NCBI GenBank assembly: GCA_028622995.1 | Contig: JAJQJQ010000053.1 | Location: 1,550,001 to 1,614,000 of the forward strand | Source of the DNA: Panagrolaimus kolymaensis | Taxonomy: Eukaryota; Nematoda; Chromadorea; Rhabditida; Panagrolaimidae | Length of the DNA: 64,000 nt | Direction of reading: 5' to 3' | Shown: piece by piece, positions 32,483-44,888 of the stretch | How positions within the stretch are numbered: the first letter of the stretch is position 1 | Layout of the letters: every line of letters begins with the position of its first letter | Position numbers and translations under genes: made by a program | The notes under the pieces: model-generated | The model's input: only the letters and a program-made list of their open reading frames with translations | What the model was told of the DNA's origin: nothing | Database searches by the model: none

Positions 32483-35400
32483 GATTAATAAAAAAAATGT
32501 TGGATAAATAAAAAAGCAGCCAACTAACCAATACTTTCAAAGAATATTAATAATTTAATAAATGAGAAAATAAAATATGCGTTTGCTTCTTTTTACCAAA
32601 AAATAAATCATAAATACTTGAAACTTTTTATTATGGTTCAAAGGCAATTATTTATTCTCGTTGGATAACTTTTAGATTATTCGTTTAATTATTTTTGTAA
32701 GAAATTTATAAGAATAGCCCTGAAGTATCGTTCCATCACCCTTTCATTTTTAATCAAAGAATAAGAGCTGCCTTCCAACAACAAAGCCATAATATTCAAA
32801 GCAACAACAAACAAAAAAGATATCGTTTTTTAAAAAAAATTATAAAAACCTTTAAAATTTTTTGCAATTTTTTTATTTGTGTATGTATTAAAAATATATT
32901 TAAATAAAATTTATAGATAAGATTGAAAGGAAAAATTTCAGAAGTTTTGATTTGTGATAATAAAAAAAACTTAATTATTTTTGTTTATTAATTTTGTTTT
33001 TTAAAAAATTTATTAAAAAAAATGACAATTTTAGTTTCGCCAATATTACTCAAGTATGAATAATACCGTTGACGGTAATTTCAGTTCAAATTTCTGACAA
33101 AATCATTGTTTTCAGTTGATAAAATTTTATATATTTTTTGTTTACAATAAAAAAAATCCAAAAATAAACTTTTTATTGAGAAACAGGCGTGAATTAAATT
33201 GGAACAGGAAATTATTAAAAAGAAAATTTATTTGAAAGTTATTATAAAATCAATAAATAATTAAACAGTAAAAAAGTGAGCAATATTATACAAACATCCT
33301 ATTTGTTTTCTATCTAAAAACTCTTTAAAAATAAAGCAGATAACCAAAAAAAATAAAAATCAGCATAAATAAGGAATATATATTTTGTTTAATAAATTAT
33401 TCAAGCCTGGAATTCCTTCAGATAAAATTTCGCAAAATTGATTGGCTTGACAAAATCTCGACCATCACCTTAAAATGGTTTCAACAAGTTTTTCGCTAAG
33501 AAATTTTAAATTTTCGTTAAAAAGAGCAAATGAGAATTTAAACTTTATAAATATTTATGGATTCACATCTGTTCCAGTCCGATACGTTTATTAATAATGG
33601 GCAGATAAAAATAAATAAAGAAAAATTAAATTTAAAAGCGTGTCCTTATTTTCAAAGTGACTTGCAATAACCATTAGTAGCCTTAAAGCATAGTTTTTTT
33701 AATCTTCCTTTTATTTTTTTCCAATGAAGAGCCATCCATTTAACAACAACAGTCAAAAGATCAAAGAAAAAGTGGGATACAATCTTTTTTTTTTAATGTC
33801 TATCGGAAGAAGAAAAAAGAAAAGAAGTGAAAAAGTTTGTTGTATTTTTTGTTCAATTTTTTTATTAAATATATTCTTTAAAAATCTGTACATAAGATGC
33901 AAAAAGACGAGAGATAAATAATAATAAAATAAACTACATAATAAAGATAAAATTTTTTTTACAAAACTTCAAATAAAAAAATCATATTAAATTTCTAAGA
34001 GTTGCTGAAAGAGTGGTTGGATTTAGTTCATACATCGCTGCAGTAATATTTCGAACACCAAATCCATGGTTGTTTGGTAATATTTGATTTGATGGATTTT
34101 GCCCCAAGTTTATTAATTCATCGATTGGCTAAAAATGTGTCTGTGAAATAATAAAAAAAAAACGATGGGTTTTATCGTACCTCCAATGGTCGGACAATTT
34201 CTGTTCGTGGTTGAGGTGATCTTTGCTGATTGATTAAATTCGATGCTGAAGAAATATTTAGAATATTTATTTGGTTTGAAGGTGTTTCTGTTTCTTCATT
34301 TTCTAAATCTATTACTTGAATAGTTGAAGATGAAGCAGAGGAGGATGGTCGATTTATTTGGGCTTGATTTAAAGTGGACCTTGACCGTTGATTTCTTCTT
34401 TGATGTTGCACCAATAATGGCGTGGAAGATAAAGCTGATGAAGTGTTACGATAATTTATTGGAGTTAAATTAGCATTCGACGACAGTGGTGGTGGACAAG
34501 GTTGGATAGGATGAGTTTGACCTCGATGAAAATTTGAAGAAAAAGTTGGAGCTATACTTCTTGATCTTCGCTTTAATATTGATCTTATTACTGGATTAAC
34601 AACGCGGGGATGTTGCATCCCAGAAGGTTGATGTGAAATTGGATCTACTATTCCAGGTGGCCTTTCAATCACTTGTGGTTGTGGTCTCATCGGTGGTCTC
34701 ACAGGAAGTTGCTGTGGAATTGGACCCATCATTCTTAGTGGCTGTCGTTGAATTACTTGTTGCTGTGGTCTAACACGAGGCTGTTGTGGTCTAATCGGCA
34801 TTGAAGATGTTATAGTTGCGTTTTGATTTGCTGCTTGATTATTTGTTATATCACCGAAACGTATATAATTTATCAACCAATTAATAAAAGGATGTGGATG
34901 TGAAACAACATTTATTGTGACCAAGTTTGAGACAGCACCAAATAATTGTCTTCGGAAAATGGATTCTAGTGAATCATAATATTGTTGAAAACTTTCTTGT
35001 GCATTAAGAAAATAATTTGGTGGCATTCGTTCGATCAAATGATTTAGATTATTTTGGATACGACAAACGTCAGCATTTTGTTGTTGAATTTGCTGAATGG
35101 TATTTAATTGTTGTAGACGAGTATTTTGAGGAGAATTTTCAGGTCTATTGGGTAATCCACGAACACTCAGTTGTTGTCGAGCCAAAGCCAGCGTCAATTG
35201 AGGACTAAGAGGACTAATATGAGATTGTTGACCAACATGATAATTTTGGTATATTTGTTGCTCTTGCATAATTGGATTTGATGTTGGATTAATTGGTTGA
35301 GCAGGTGTGGAAGAAGATGAAGTAGTAGTTGAGTTAGAACTATTTCGAATAAAAAACAATCTTTGATTATTAGAGGGACCAGCATTATGAGGTCTAATGG

Positions 35401-36514
35401 ATAATCCAGGAGCTCTTGGAAGCTGTTGTGGAGGAATATTTTGAGGTCTAACTTGAGCTTGTCGACCATCTGGATAAGCTTGGCGAAGTTGTTGTTGTTG
35501 TATAAGACGAGAATGTTGTAATAAAGGTAGTGGTTGAGTTGGTTGAGCTGGGCTTAAAGATGACGAACTAGGAGCGGAGCTGTTAGAAGGTGGATTAGGT
35601 TCATTATTTTGACCATTGGAAGGACAAGCATTAGGAAGAGTATGTATTATTGCAGCTTGTTCTTGGGGCACAACTTTCTTTTTCGTCTAAAATAATGCTT
35701 TCATATTTAAATTAAACGGGTTAAAATTTACCGAAATGTTTTGCCTTTGAGTTTCACAAAATAAATTATTCAAAACTTGTTGTTTTCGATTCACTTCAGC
35801 GCTCATAGATTCAAGCGCTTCTTTTTCTTTTATAAGCTGTTGTGTTGTCTTTTCCATTAACTCTCTAAATTTTTTCAATTCATTTTCTGCTCCCTTTGCT
35901 CGATGTTCTGCTTCAATAGCTTCCGATTTAGCTAGGAGACAAGCATCTTCTCGCGCTACCATCTTTTTAATTAAATTTTTATTTTCAGTTTCCATTTTAT
36001 TCATTTGTTCTTCCTTCTTTTCCAAAAGCTTTTTTAAATTCACCACTTCACCTTCCAATTGTTGAGATTTTTTATCTGCGTCATTTTTATCTGCCAAATA
36101 TTTTACAGCTTTTTTGGATTCATCTTCTAATTTTCGTTCAGCTTCCATACGATTTTGGAATTCACGATTTCTATCTTCTTCAAACGCATTTAATTTTTTA
36201 TTTAAATTTTGAAAATCAATTTCATGCTTCTTTGCACTATCCATCAAGCTTTTATTCTCTTTTTGAAGCTTTTCATTTTCGAGAAATATCATTTCATTCT
36301 TTTCTTTAAAATCATGAAAATGTTGTTGTTCCCTATTCTTGATAATTTCTCTATTATTATACTTGCAAGTTTCATCTCTAAGCTTCTTTTCCTTAAAAAA
36401 TATTTAAAAAAATTTTTAGTGAGTTTTTTAAAAATTGCCAAAAAAACTTACGAGATTTTTGTTATTTTCAATTAATTCAGCTAGTTTTTTATGAGAAGTT
36501 TCCAATGCATTGAT
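31427..36514. repeat. 5,075-bp tandem duplication, left unit
   Basis: Direct repeat with period 5,075 bp: 31427-36514 matches 36502-41589. The two units share 13 bp, CCAATGCATTGAT (36502-36514), at the junction. In all stretches compared by eye the copies are identical except G at 32135 versus A at 37210. The unit runs from exon 4 of gene 1 leftwards to rightwards through the intergenic DNA and into exon 4 of the next gene. Confidence 0.93.
32483..33981. other. Intergenic, gene 1 promoter side (duplicated at 37558-39056)
   Basis: AT-rich, within the tandem duplication. The block ATCATAAATACTTGAAAC at 32607-32624 resembles one upstream of gene 3. The small frame at 33724-33921 is not convincing. 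Confidence 0.5.
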
Positions 36515-37557
36515 TGCAGTTTGATGTGAATTGTGTTCGTTTTGTAATGCCGCGTTTAGTTCATCACATTTTTTTGATATATCTCGATGTAATTTAGCAA
36601 CATAATCGTTTTCATAACAAACATTTTTTATTCCCTAAAACAAAAACAAATTATTATTAGTTTCAAAAAATATCAAAAAAATCAAAAACTCTTACCTTTC
36701 GAATATTATCCATGACCGCTTGATTTACTTCCTGAAGTTTTAGTTTTTTGATATCCTCATAAAATTTTATATATAAGCCAATTTCATAATGATGCCGGGT
36801 TACATCAGCAATAGATGAATTTATTGGTAGTGGAAAATAATTTGATTGAGATAATGCATTCGGAGCGACATTATTAATTGAAGTTGGCGGCACAGATGAT
36901 GATAAATTTAGTAACGGTGGTGTTGGAGGAGATGGTAAAAATAAACTTGGGCGAATTAAGTTTTCGCCAACAACAGGAGTTTGAGGGATAGCAGCTACAG
37001 TATCACCAGCTGGTGAAGTTGTATTGATATTTTCTGGAGATTTAAGAATGGCTATATTAACAAGATTAAAGGATTTAAAATTTATTGGAGGTTTAAATGA
37101 TTTTGGAGTGCTAAAATAATTGTTGTCTTCCGCTGAATATGCGAATTTCGATGCATTCGCTTTTGAGGATGACTCTTCCGCCGGAGATGGTGGTGTTGGA
37201 ATGAAAATCAAGGGGTATGTTTCGATTTCAGCCATATCGTCAGAAATATTGATAAGATTTGATTCTTGTAAAATTCTTTGAGGTGGTTGATTTAAGTTTG
37301 CTGGTCGAGGATTTAGAAGAGGATTGCGAATGACTAAAAAAATAAAATTATGTTGGAAAAAAGGTTTAAATAATAAATACCATATGGAGAATCTTGTTCC
37401 AATCTGGGATCAGCAATTTTTCTCTTTTTCATCGGAGGCATGCCATTCACGTCCTATAAAGGTTAAATAATTATAATAAAATCACGAGAAAAAAAAGACA
37501 TACTTTATTATTTAGAATTGAAAAGTTTTCAATATCGGCCTTATTACGATGATTCAT
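33982..37557 (-). CDS. Orphan coiled-coil family, gene 2 (chimera), 7 exons, 1086 aa
   Basis: Exons: 37504-37557, 37381-37453, 36696-37333, 36452-36634, 35732-36391, 34181-35686, 33982-34128; 3261 bp in frame. The 5' part (start through the first two thirds of exon 4) is the gene 1 sequence. The rest of exon 4 through the stop is the gene 3 sequence; the switch lies in 36502-36514. The product pairs the gene 1 NLS/linker head (KKRKIAD) with the gene 3 coiled coil (about residues 310-530), a 500-residue Q/P-rich exon with repeated RPQQ and RPPM motifs, and the conserved C-terminal HGFGVRNITAAMYELNPTT module. Only one coding difference from gene 1 was noted (Ser to Leu in YPSIF/YPLIF). Exon 5 uses an AAG acceptor. 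The fusion keeps frame because crossover occurred at matching positions of homologous exons. Confidence 0.82.
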
Positions 37558-40500
37558 GATTAATAAAAAAAATGTTGGATAAATAAAAAAGCAGCCAACT
37601 AACCAATACTTTCAAAGAATATTAATAATTTAATAAATGAGAAAATAAAATATGCGTTTGCTTCTTTTTACCAAAAAATAAATCATAAATACTTGAAACT
37701 TTTTATTATGGTTCAAAGGCAATTATTTATTCTCGTTGGATAACTTTTAGATTATTCGTTTAATTATTTTTGTAAGAAATTTATAAGAATAGCCCTGAAG
37801 TATCGTTCCATCACCCTTTCATTTTTAATCAAAGAATAAGAGCTGCCTTCCAACAACAAAGCCATAATATTCAAAGCAACAACAAACAAAAAAGATATCG
37901 TTTTTTAAAAAAAATTATAAAAACCTTTAAAATTTTTTGCAATTTTTTTATTTGTGTATGTATTAAAAATATATTTAAATAAAATTTATAGATAAGATTG
38001 AAAGGAAAAATTTCAGAAGTTTTGATTTGTGATAATAAAAAAAACTTAATTATTTTTGTTTATTAATTTTGTTTTTTAAAAAATTTATTAAAAAAAATGA
38101 CAATTTTAGTTTCGCCAATATTACTCAAGTATGAATAATACCGTTGACGGTAATTTCAGTTCAAATTTCTGACAAAATCATTGTTTTCAGTTGATAAAAT
38201 TTTATATATTTTTTGTTTACAATAAAAAAAATCCAAAAATAAACTTTTTATTGAGAAACAGGCGTGAATTAAATTGGAACAGGAAATTATTAAAAAGAAA
38301 ATTTATTTGAAAGTTATTATAAAATCAATAAATAATTAAACAGTAAAAAAGTGAGCAATATTATACAAACATCCTATTTGTTTTCTATCTAAAAACTCTT
38401 TAAAAATAAAGCAGATAACCAAAAAAAATAAAAATCAGCATAAATAAGGAATATATATTTTGTTTAATAAATTATTCAAGCCTGGAATTCCTTCAGATAA
38501 AATTTCGCAAAATTGATTGGCTTGACAAAATCTCGACCATCACCTTAAAATGGTTTCAACAAGTTTTTCGCTAAGAAATTTTAAATTTTCGTTAAAAAGA
38601 GCAAATGAGAATTTAAACTTTATAAATATTTATGGATTCACATCTGTTCCAGTCCGATACGTTTATTAATAATGGGCAGATAAAAATAAATAAAGAAAAA
38701 TTAAATTTAAAAGCGTGTCCTTATTTTCAAAGTGACTTGCAATAACCATTAGTAGCCTTAAAGCATAGTTTTTTTAATCTTCCTTTTATTTTTTTCCAAT
38801 GAAGAGCCATCCATTTAACAACAACAGTCAAAAGATCAAAGAAAAAGTGGGATACAATCTTTTTTTTTTAATGTCTATCGGAAGAAGAAAAAAGAAAAGA
38901 AGTGAAAAAGTTTGTTGTATTTTTTGTTCAATTTTTTTATTAAATATATTCTTTAAAAATCTGTACATAAGATGCAAAAAGACGAGAGATAAATAATAAT
39001 AAAATAAACTACATAATAAAGATAAAATTTTTTTTACAAAACTTCAAATAAAAAAATCATATTAAATTTCTAAGAGTTGCTGAAAGAGTGGTTGGATTTA
39101 GTTCATACATCGCTGCAGTAATATTTCGAACACCAAATCCATGGTTGTTTGGTAATATTTGATTTGATGGATTTTGCCCCAAGTTTATTAATTCATCGAT
39201 TGGCTAAAAATGTGTCTGTGAAATAATAAAAAAAAAACGATGGGTTTTATCGTACCTCCAATGGTCGGACAATTTCTGTTCGTGGTTGAGGTGATCTTTG
39301 CTGATTGATTAAATTCGATGCTGAAGAAATATTTAGAATATTTATTTGGTTTGAAGGTGTTTCTGTTTCTTCATTTTCTAAATCTATTACTTGAATAGTT
39401 GAAGATGAAGCAGAGGAGGATGGTCGATTTATTTGGGCTTGATTTAAAGTGGACCTTGACCGTTGATTTCTTCTTTGATGTTGCACCAATAATGGCGTGG
39501 AAGATAAAGCTGATGAAGTGTTACGATAATTTATTGGAGTTAAATTAGCATTCGACGACAGTGGTGGTGGACAAGGTTGGATAGGATGAGTTTGACCTCG
39601 ATGAAAATTTGAAGAAAAAGTTGGAGCTATACTTCTTGATCTTCGCTTTAATATTGATCTTATTACTGGATTAACAACGCGGGGATGTTGCATCCCAGAA
39701 GGTTGATGTGAAATTGGATCTACTATTCCAGGTGGCCTTTCAATCACTTGTGGTTGTGGTCTCATCGGTGGTCTCACAGGAAGTTGCTGTGGAATTGGAC
39801 CCATCATTCTTAGTGGCTGTCGTTGAATTACTTGTTGCTGTGGTCTAACACGAGGCTGTTGTGGTCTAATCGGCATTGAAGATGTTATAGTTGCGTTTTG
39901 ATTTGCTGCTTGATTATTTGTTATATCACCGAAACGTATATAATTTATCAACCAATTAATAAAAGGATGTGGATGTGAAACAACATTTATTGTGACCAAG
40001 TTTGAGACAGCACCAAATAATTGTCTTCGGAAAATGGATTCTAGTGAATCATAATATTGTTGAAAACTTTCTTGTGCATTAAGAAAATAATTTGGTGGCA
40101 TTCGTTCGATCAAATGATTTAGATTATTTTGGATACGACAAACGTCAGCATTTTGTTGTTGAATTTGCTGAATGGTATTTAATTGTTGTAGACGAGTATT
40201 TTGAGGAGAATTTTCAGGTCTATTGGGTAATCCACGAACACTCAGTTGTTGTCGAGCCAAAGCCAGCGTCAATTGAGGACTAAGAGGACTAATATGAGAT
40301 TGTTGACCAACATGATAATTTTGGTATATTTGTTGCTCTTGCATAATTGGATTTGATGTTGGATTAATTGGTTGAGCAGGTGTGGAAGAAGATGAAGTAG
40401 TAGTTGAGTTAGAACTATTTCGAATAAAAAACAATCTTTGATTATTAGAGGGACCAGCATTATGAGGTCTAATGGATAATCCAGGAGCTCTTGGAAGCTG

Positions 40501-41589
40501 TTGTGGAGGAATATTTTGAGGTCTAACTTGAGCTTGTCGACCATCTGGATAAGCTTGGCGAAGTTGTTGTTGTTGTATAAGACGAGAATGTTGTAATAAA
40601 GGTAGTGGTTGAGTTGGTTGAGCTGGGCTTAAAGATGACGAACTAGGAGCGGAGCTGTTAGAAGGTGGATTAGGTTCATTATTTTGACCATTGGAAGGAC
40701 AAGCATTAGGAAGAGTATGTATTATTGCAGCTTGTTCTTGGGGCACAACTTTCTTTTTCGTCTAAAATAATGCTTTCATATTTAAATTAAACGGGTTAAA
40801 ATTTACCGAAATGTTTTGCCTTTGAGTTTCACAAAATAAATTATTCAAAACTTGTTGTTTTCGATTCACTTCAGCGCTCATAGATTCAAGCGCTTCTTTT
40901 TCTTTTATAAGCTGTTGTGTTGTCTTTTCCATTAACTCTCTAAATTTTTTCAATTCATTTTCTGCTCCCTTTGCTCGATGTTCTGCTTCAATAGCTTCCG
41001 ATTTAGCTAGGAGACAAGCATCTTCTCGCGCTACCATCTTTTTAATTAAATTTTTATTTTCAGTTTCCATTTTATTCATTTGTTCTTCCTTCTTTTCCAA
41101 AAGCTTTTTTAAATTCACCACTTCACCTTCCAATTGTTGAGATTTTTTATCTGCGTCATTTTTATCTGCCAAATATTTTACAGCTTTTTTGGATTCATCT
41201 TCTAATTTTCGTTCAGCTTCCATACGATTTTGGAATTCACGATTTCTATCTTCTTCAAACGCATTTAATTTTTTATTTAAATTTTGAAAATCAATTTCAT
41301 GCTTCTTTGCACTATCCATCAAGCTTTTATTCTCTTTTTGAAGCTTTTCATTTTCGAGAAATATCATTTCATTCTTTTCTTTAAAATCATGAAAATGTTG
41401 TTGTTCCCTATTCTTGATAATTTCTCTATTATTATACTTGCAAGTTTCATCTCTAAGCTTCTTTTCCTTAAAAAATATTTAAAAAAATTTTTAGTGAGTT
41501 TTTTAAAAATTGCCAAAAAAACTTACGAGATTTTTGTTATTTTCAATTAATTCAGCTAGTTTTTTATGAGAAGTTTCCAATGCATTGAT
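36502..41589. repeat. 5,075-bp tandem duplication, right unit
   Basis: Second copy of the unit starting at 31427. At its right edge the match stops at 41589/41590, where gene 3 continues with its own sequence (GGAATTACG instead of TGCAGTTTG). Confidence 0.93.
37558..39056. other. Intergenic, duplicate of 32483-33981
   Basis: Same sequence as the first copy, now serving as the upstream region of gene 2. No gene. Confidence 0.5.
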
Positions 41590-42631
41590 GGAATTACGAT
41601 GTGAATTTTGTTCATTTTGTAATGCTGCGTTTAGCTCATCACATTTTTTAGCTGTATCTCGATTTAATACACTCAAATTATCACTTTGAAAAAGAATATT
41701 TTCGATACCCTAAAAAAACAAAGCATTAGCTATAGAGAATTAAGAAAATCAAAAAAATCGTTACATTTCGAATATTATCCATGACTGCTTGATTTACTTC
41801 CTCTGGTTTAAGTTTTTTGATGTCTTCGTAAAATTTAGCATAAATTTCCTTTTCATTTCGAATTTCACCATTGATAATCGTCGAATTGATTAAGGGTTTA
41901 AAATAATTAGATCGATCTAAGGCATTTGGAACATTTTTTCTTGAAGTTGGAACATCATTATTCGATGGAGATATATTCAATGATGGTGGTTGAGGAGTAG
42001 GTGATAAATATAAATCAGACATATGATTTTTTTCAGTACCAATCGAAGTGGATGGAGAAGAAGTTAAATGTGATGGTGAAATTTGATTGCTATTCTGTTG
42101 AGATGGAAGAGAAGCTACTGAAGCTTCAAGAATATTAAAAGATTTAAAATTAATCAAAGGATAAGGAGTTTTTGGAATGGTAATAATTTCTTCTTCATCT
42201 TCGTTTGAAGAAGAAGGCTCTGATGTAAGGGAAGTTGACAATTTTGTTGGTCCATTTGTGAGAGGTGGATGAGGTGCTGCTTCAATTTCATCATCGTCAT
42301 CATCATCAGAAGAAGAATCAAGCCATTTAGATACTTGTGATGGGTTTGATATGAAAGGCGCGGGTGAGCGATGAGAAATATTATTCTTAGTGACTAAAAA
42401 AGTAAAAAGTTAAACTTGAAAAATAAGCTTTAATATTAACCATTTGGAGTATCTGTTTTCGCTTTCTTCGGGCTAGCAATTCGTCGTTTTTTCACTTTTG
42501 GTTCATCGCTAACATCCTGAAAACTTTTAATTATTTTTCTATTAAAGCAACAAAAGAAAGAATTAACATACGTTTTTATTTCCATTTTCAAAGTTTTCAC
42601 TATCTGAATAATTTAAATATGGCGGTTTCAT
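39057..42631 (-). CDS. Orphan coiled-coil family, gene 3, 7 exons, 1086 aa
   Basis: Exons: 42572-42631, 42441-42516, 41765-42393, 41527-41709, 40807-41466, 39256-40761, 39057-39203. Its own N-terminus has KVKKRRIASPKKAK (nuclear-type basic cluster near residue 30), then an acidic run with six consecutive Asp, a P/S-rich linker and the EEVNQAVMDNIRN segment shared with gene 1. Exons 5-7 are identical to gene 2: coiled coil, Q/P-rich exon of 502 codons, and the C-terminal module. Head exons are diverged from gene 1 although equal in summed length (765 bp), so this is an older paralogue that supplied the tail of the chimera. Nuclear location is inferred from the basic clusters. Function unknown. 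Confidence 0.82.
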
Positions 42632-43128
42632 TTTTGATAAACAAAAATACCAAAATTCCGATATCTATGGAAAATAATAAAGCCAAAAAAAAGATTTTTG
42701 ATTTTAATTAATAAAAAAAGGCAATCGGCTAAACCTTTCAAAAAAAATGTTTAGAATAAATCAATGAAAAAAAAAAGCGCGCTGATCTTTTTTTATAATA
42801 AAATATCATAAACACTTGAAATTTTTTATTTATGCTTCAAAGGCATTTGTAAGTTCTCTTTGGATGACCTACATATTTTTTCTTTTTTGCTTTAACCGAT
42901 ACAAGTAGCCTTAAAGCATAGATTCGCTCTTCCTTACATTTTTAACCAATGAAAGAGGTCAGTCACTCGACAACTAAAGAAATATTCCTCAAAAACAATA
43001 ACATCTTTATCTTTCTTACTGCAGCTAATAAACTTTAAATTGCTTTTATTTTATTTTATCCAACTTAAAAACCAAAAAGTTTTTTATTTTGAAGAAAAAA
43101 ATAATTTCAAAAAATAAGTAAAATTTTA
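42632..43128. other. Gene 3 upstream region
   Basis: AT-rich, no gene. Contains ATCATAAACACTTGAAAT at 42806-42823 followed by TTCAAAGGCA, matching the upstream block of genes 1 and 2. Confidence 0.45.
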
Positions 43129-44888
43129 TCAAGCGGTAGTAGCAATGATACATTCGCCAGGTCCATGACCAAACTTTTTGGTGTTGACAAAAATGAGTGC
43201 TGGTAGTATTGTTTCGTTAGGTTTCATCAAAGTTTTCTTTTTCAAGTACAAATTTGTGGAATCTGATACTAAACAATATTCATCATCATTGATAAATTTA
43301 GAAATGTTTGGCTTTTGTGGACATGGAATTATTGCATTCCATTGGAAAAATTCTGAATATGGCGATGCTGGTTGGGCATAATAGTTGGGTTGTCCGTCTA
43401 CAAGATTAACGAATATTACTAATTCTCTAATATAAATAAATTCATCTTTCATAAAAACTTACAAACATGAGAATTCGGATAATTATAAGTCGAATGCATA
43501 TGGATATTTTGGTAATGAATTTGCTGATTTTTTTGTTGATTAATTGATTCTCGCCCGTTTAAGTTTTTAATTAGATTATATGTAGTTTCATTAAAAACAT
43601 AAGCAACTGCTTCACCGACACCAGCTTGAATAAATTTAACACATTTAGCTATAAAAAAAACGTTAATTTAATTTCCAACACATAATTAATTTACAAACTC
43701 GCAGTTCGCGAAAGAGAAAAAATAAAAACATTCGGTTTATAAATTTTATGCAAATAAATTACCTCTAGGCTTGTTAGGATATAAGCTAACGAATGTTGAG
43801 TTTATTCCAGTCGATCTTAAAGTAATAGAATCAAGTAAAATTTTGCTGAATTCTTCATAAGTAAATAAATAACCTATGGGTGCTGTAAAAAAAACATTAT
43901 ATAATTTCAAGGTGCAAGCAAAAGATTCAACAATTTATCAAAATTAGAGCTCCAGATAATATTAAAGCGATCAATAAACCTACCAACTACACGACTAAGA
44001 TATTCTATGGTCATGGTTGGAAATCGAATATATGGCAAAATATCGGTTAAAATATTTTTGAGCGCAAGTTTATATTCTTCTGTAGAAGGATCCATCACAT
44101 CGATTTTTGAAAGTTGATGATTTGCCCATTTTAATATCTAAAACGAAAAAAATAATAATTAAATGAAACAAATAAAATTTACGGCATCAAAAAATGTTTC
44201 TTCAACAGCATTGAGAAGTTCGAATTTAGCAATATCAATCAAACATTCGATTGAAATTTCAAAGAATTCATTTAATTCTAAAACATCTTCAGTATTTTCA
44301 GAAATAAACTTTGTGATTTTTTCCATCATTTTAGTCAAAGAATATTTCTTTGCAAGCTCGAATCCTTTAATGGCGTTTTCTAAATTAACCGCATTAGACA
44401 TTAAATAAAGATCACAATAATCTTTTAAAGCTTCAACATCATAAGCTTCAGACAAATCAACGATAACCGAAATATTTTCTGGAGTAAGATTGCATTCACC
44501 GAGATAAAAGTATTTTATAAATTCTTTAAAATCTTCCAAAGTGTTTGTTGAAATTTTGATAGGTTTATTTTTATTTGTCGCCCATTCTCCAAAAATCATA
44601 GCTTCAAAAACTTTTGAGATTGGCCATAAAATAAAGGAATGAGTATGGAGTTGTTGCTGAAACGGTTATCTTGAAAACATAAAAAAAGTTAAATTTCTTT
44701 CAAACCTTTTTAAAAAACTTTAGTAACTGTTTTAACATAATTTATCAAAAGTTAACACTCACCTTATCTCCAAATTGAAAAGCAACATCAAAATGACCTT
44801 TGTCATTATCTTGTGACTCAAACATAAAATATCTTTGATTGGATAAATTATGCAAATGATTGCATTTATCAGAATTGTGAGAATCCAT
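43129..44888 (-). CDS. BTB/POZ-BACK domain protein, 6 exons, 442 aa
   Basis: Probable substrate adaptor for a Cullin-3 ubiquitin ligase, by family. Exons: 44763-44888, 44183-44656, 43984-44137, 43882-43763 (low coordinate 43763), 43463-43648, 43129-43397. The BTB fold spans about residues 20-130: GHFDVAFQFGD, HSFILWPISKVFEAMIFGEW, then FIKYFYLGECNLTPENI and a DVEALKDYC helix. A BACK-like helical region follows (NIRF-type segment ILTDILPYIRFPTM near residue 230). The C-terminal about 190 residues are of beta character and include STGINSTFVSLYPNKPR and a final DDEYCLVSDSTNLYLKK region, similar in layout to PHR-type domains of BTBD proteins. It has a sister gene at 49.6-51.4 kb with identical intron positions. 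It lies head-to-head with the secreted MATH/BTB-like gene. Confidence 0.85.

Noticed and set aside
33724..33921. Small + strand gene (repeated at 38799-38996)
   Set aside because: Lys/Phe-rich run in AT-rich DNA, with no similarity to anything and no splice or promoter context; its duplication only reflects the 5,075-bp repeat.
35017..35208. Small + strand frame opposite the Q/P-rich exon
   Set aside because: Shadow of the minus-strand coding exon created by CAA/TTG repeats.
31427..41589. CRISPR-like or satellite interpretation of the repeats
   Set aside because: There are only two 5-kb units containing genes, with a homology junction; this is segmental duplication.
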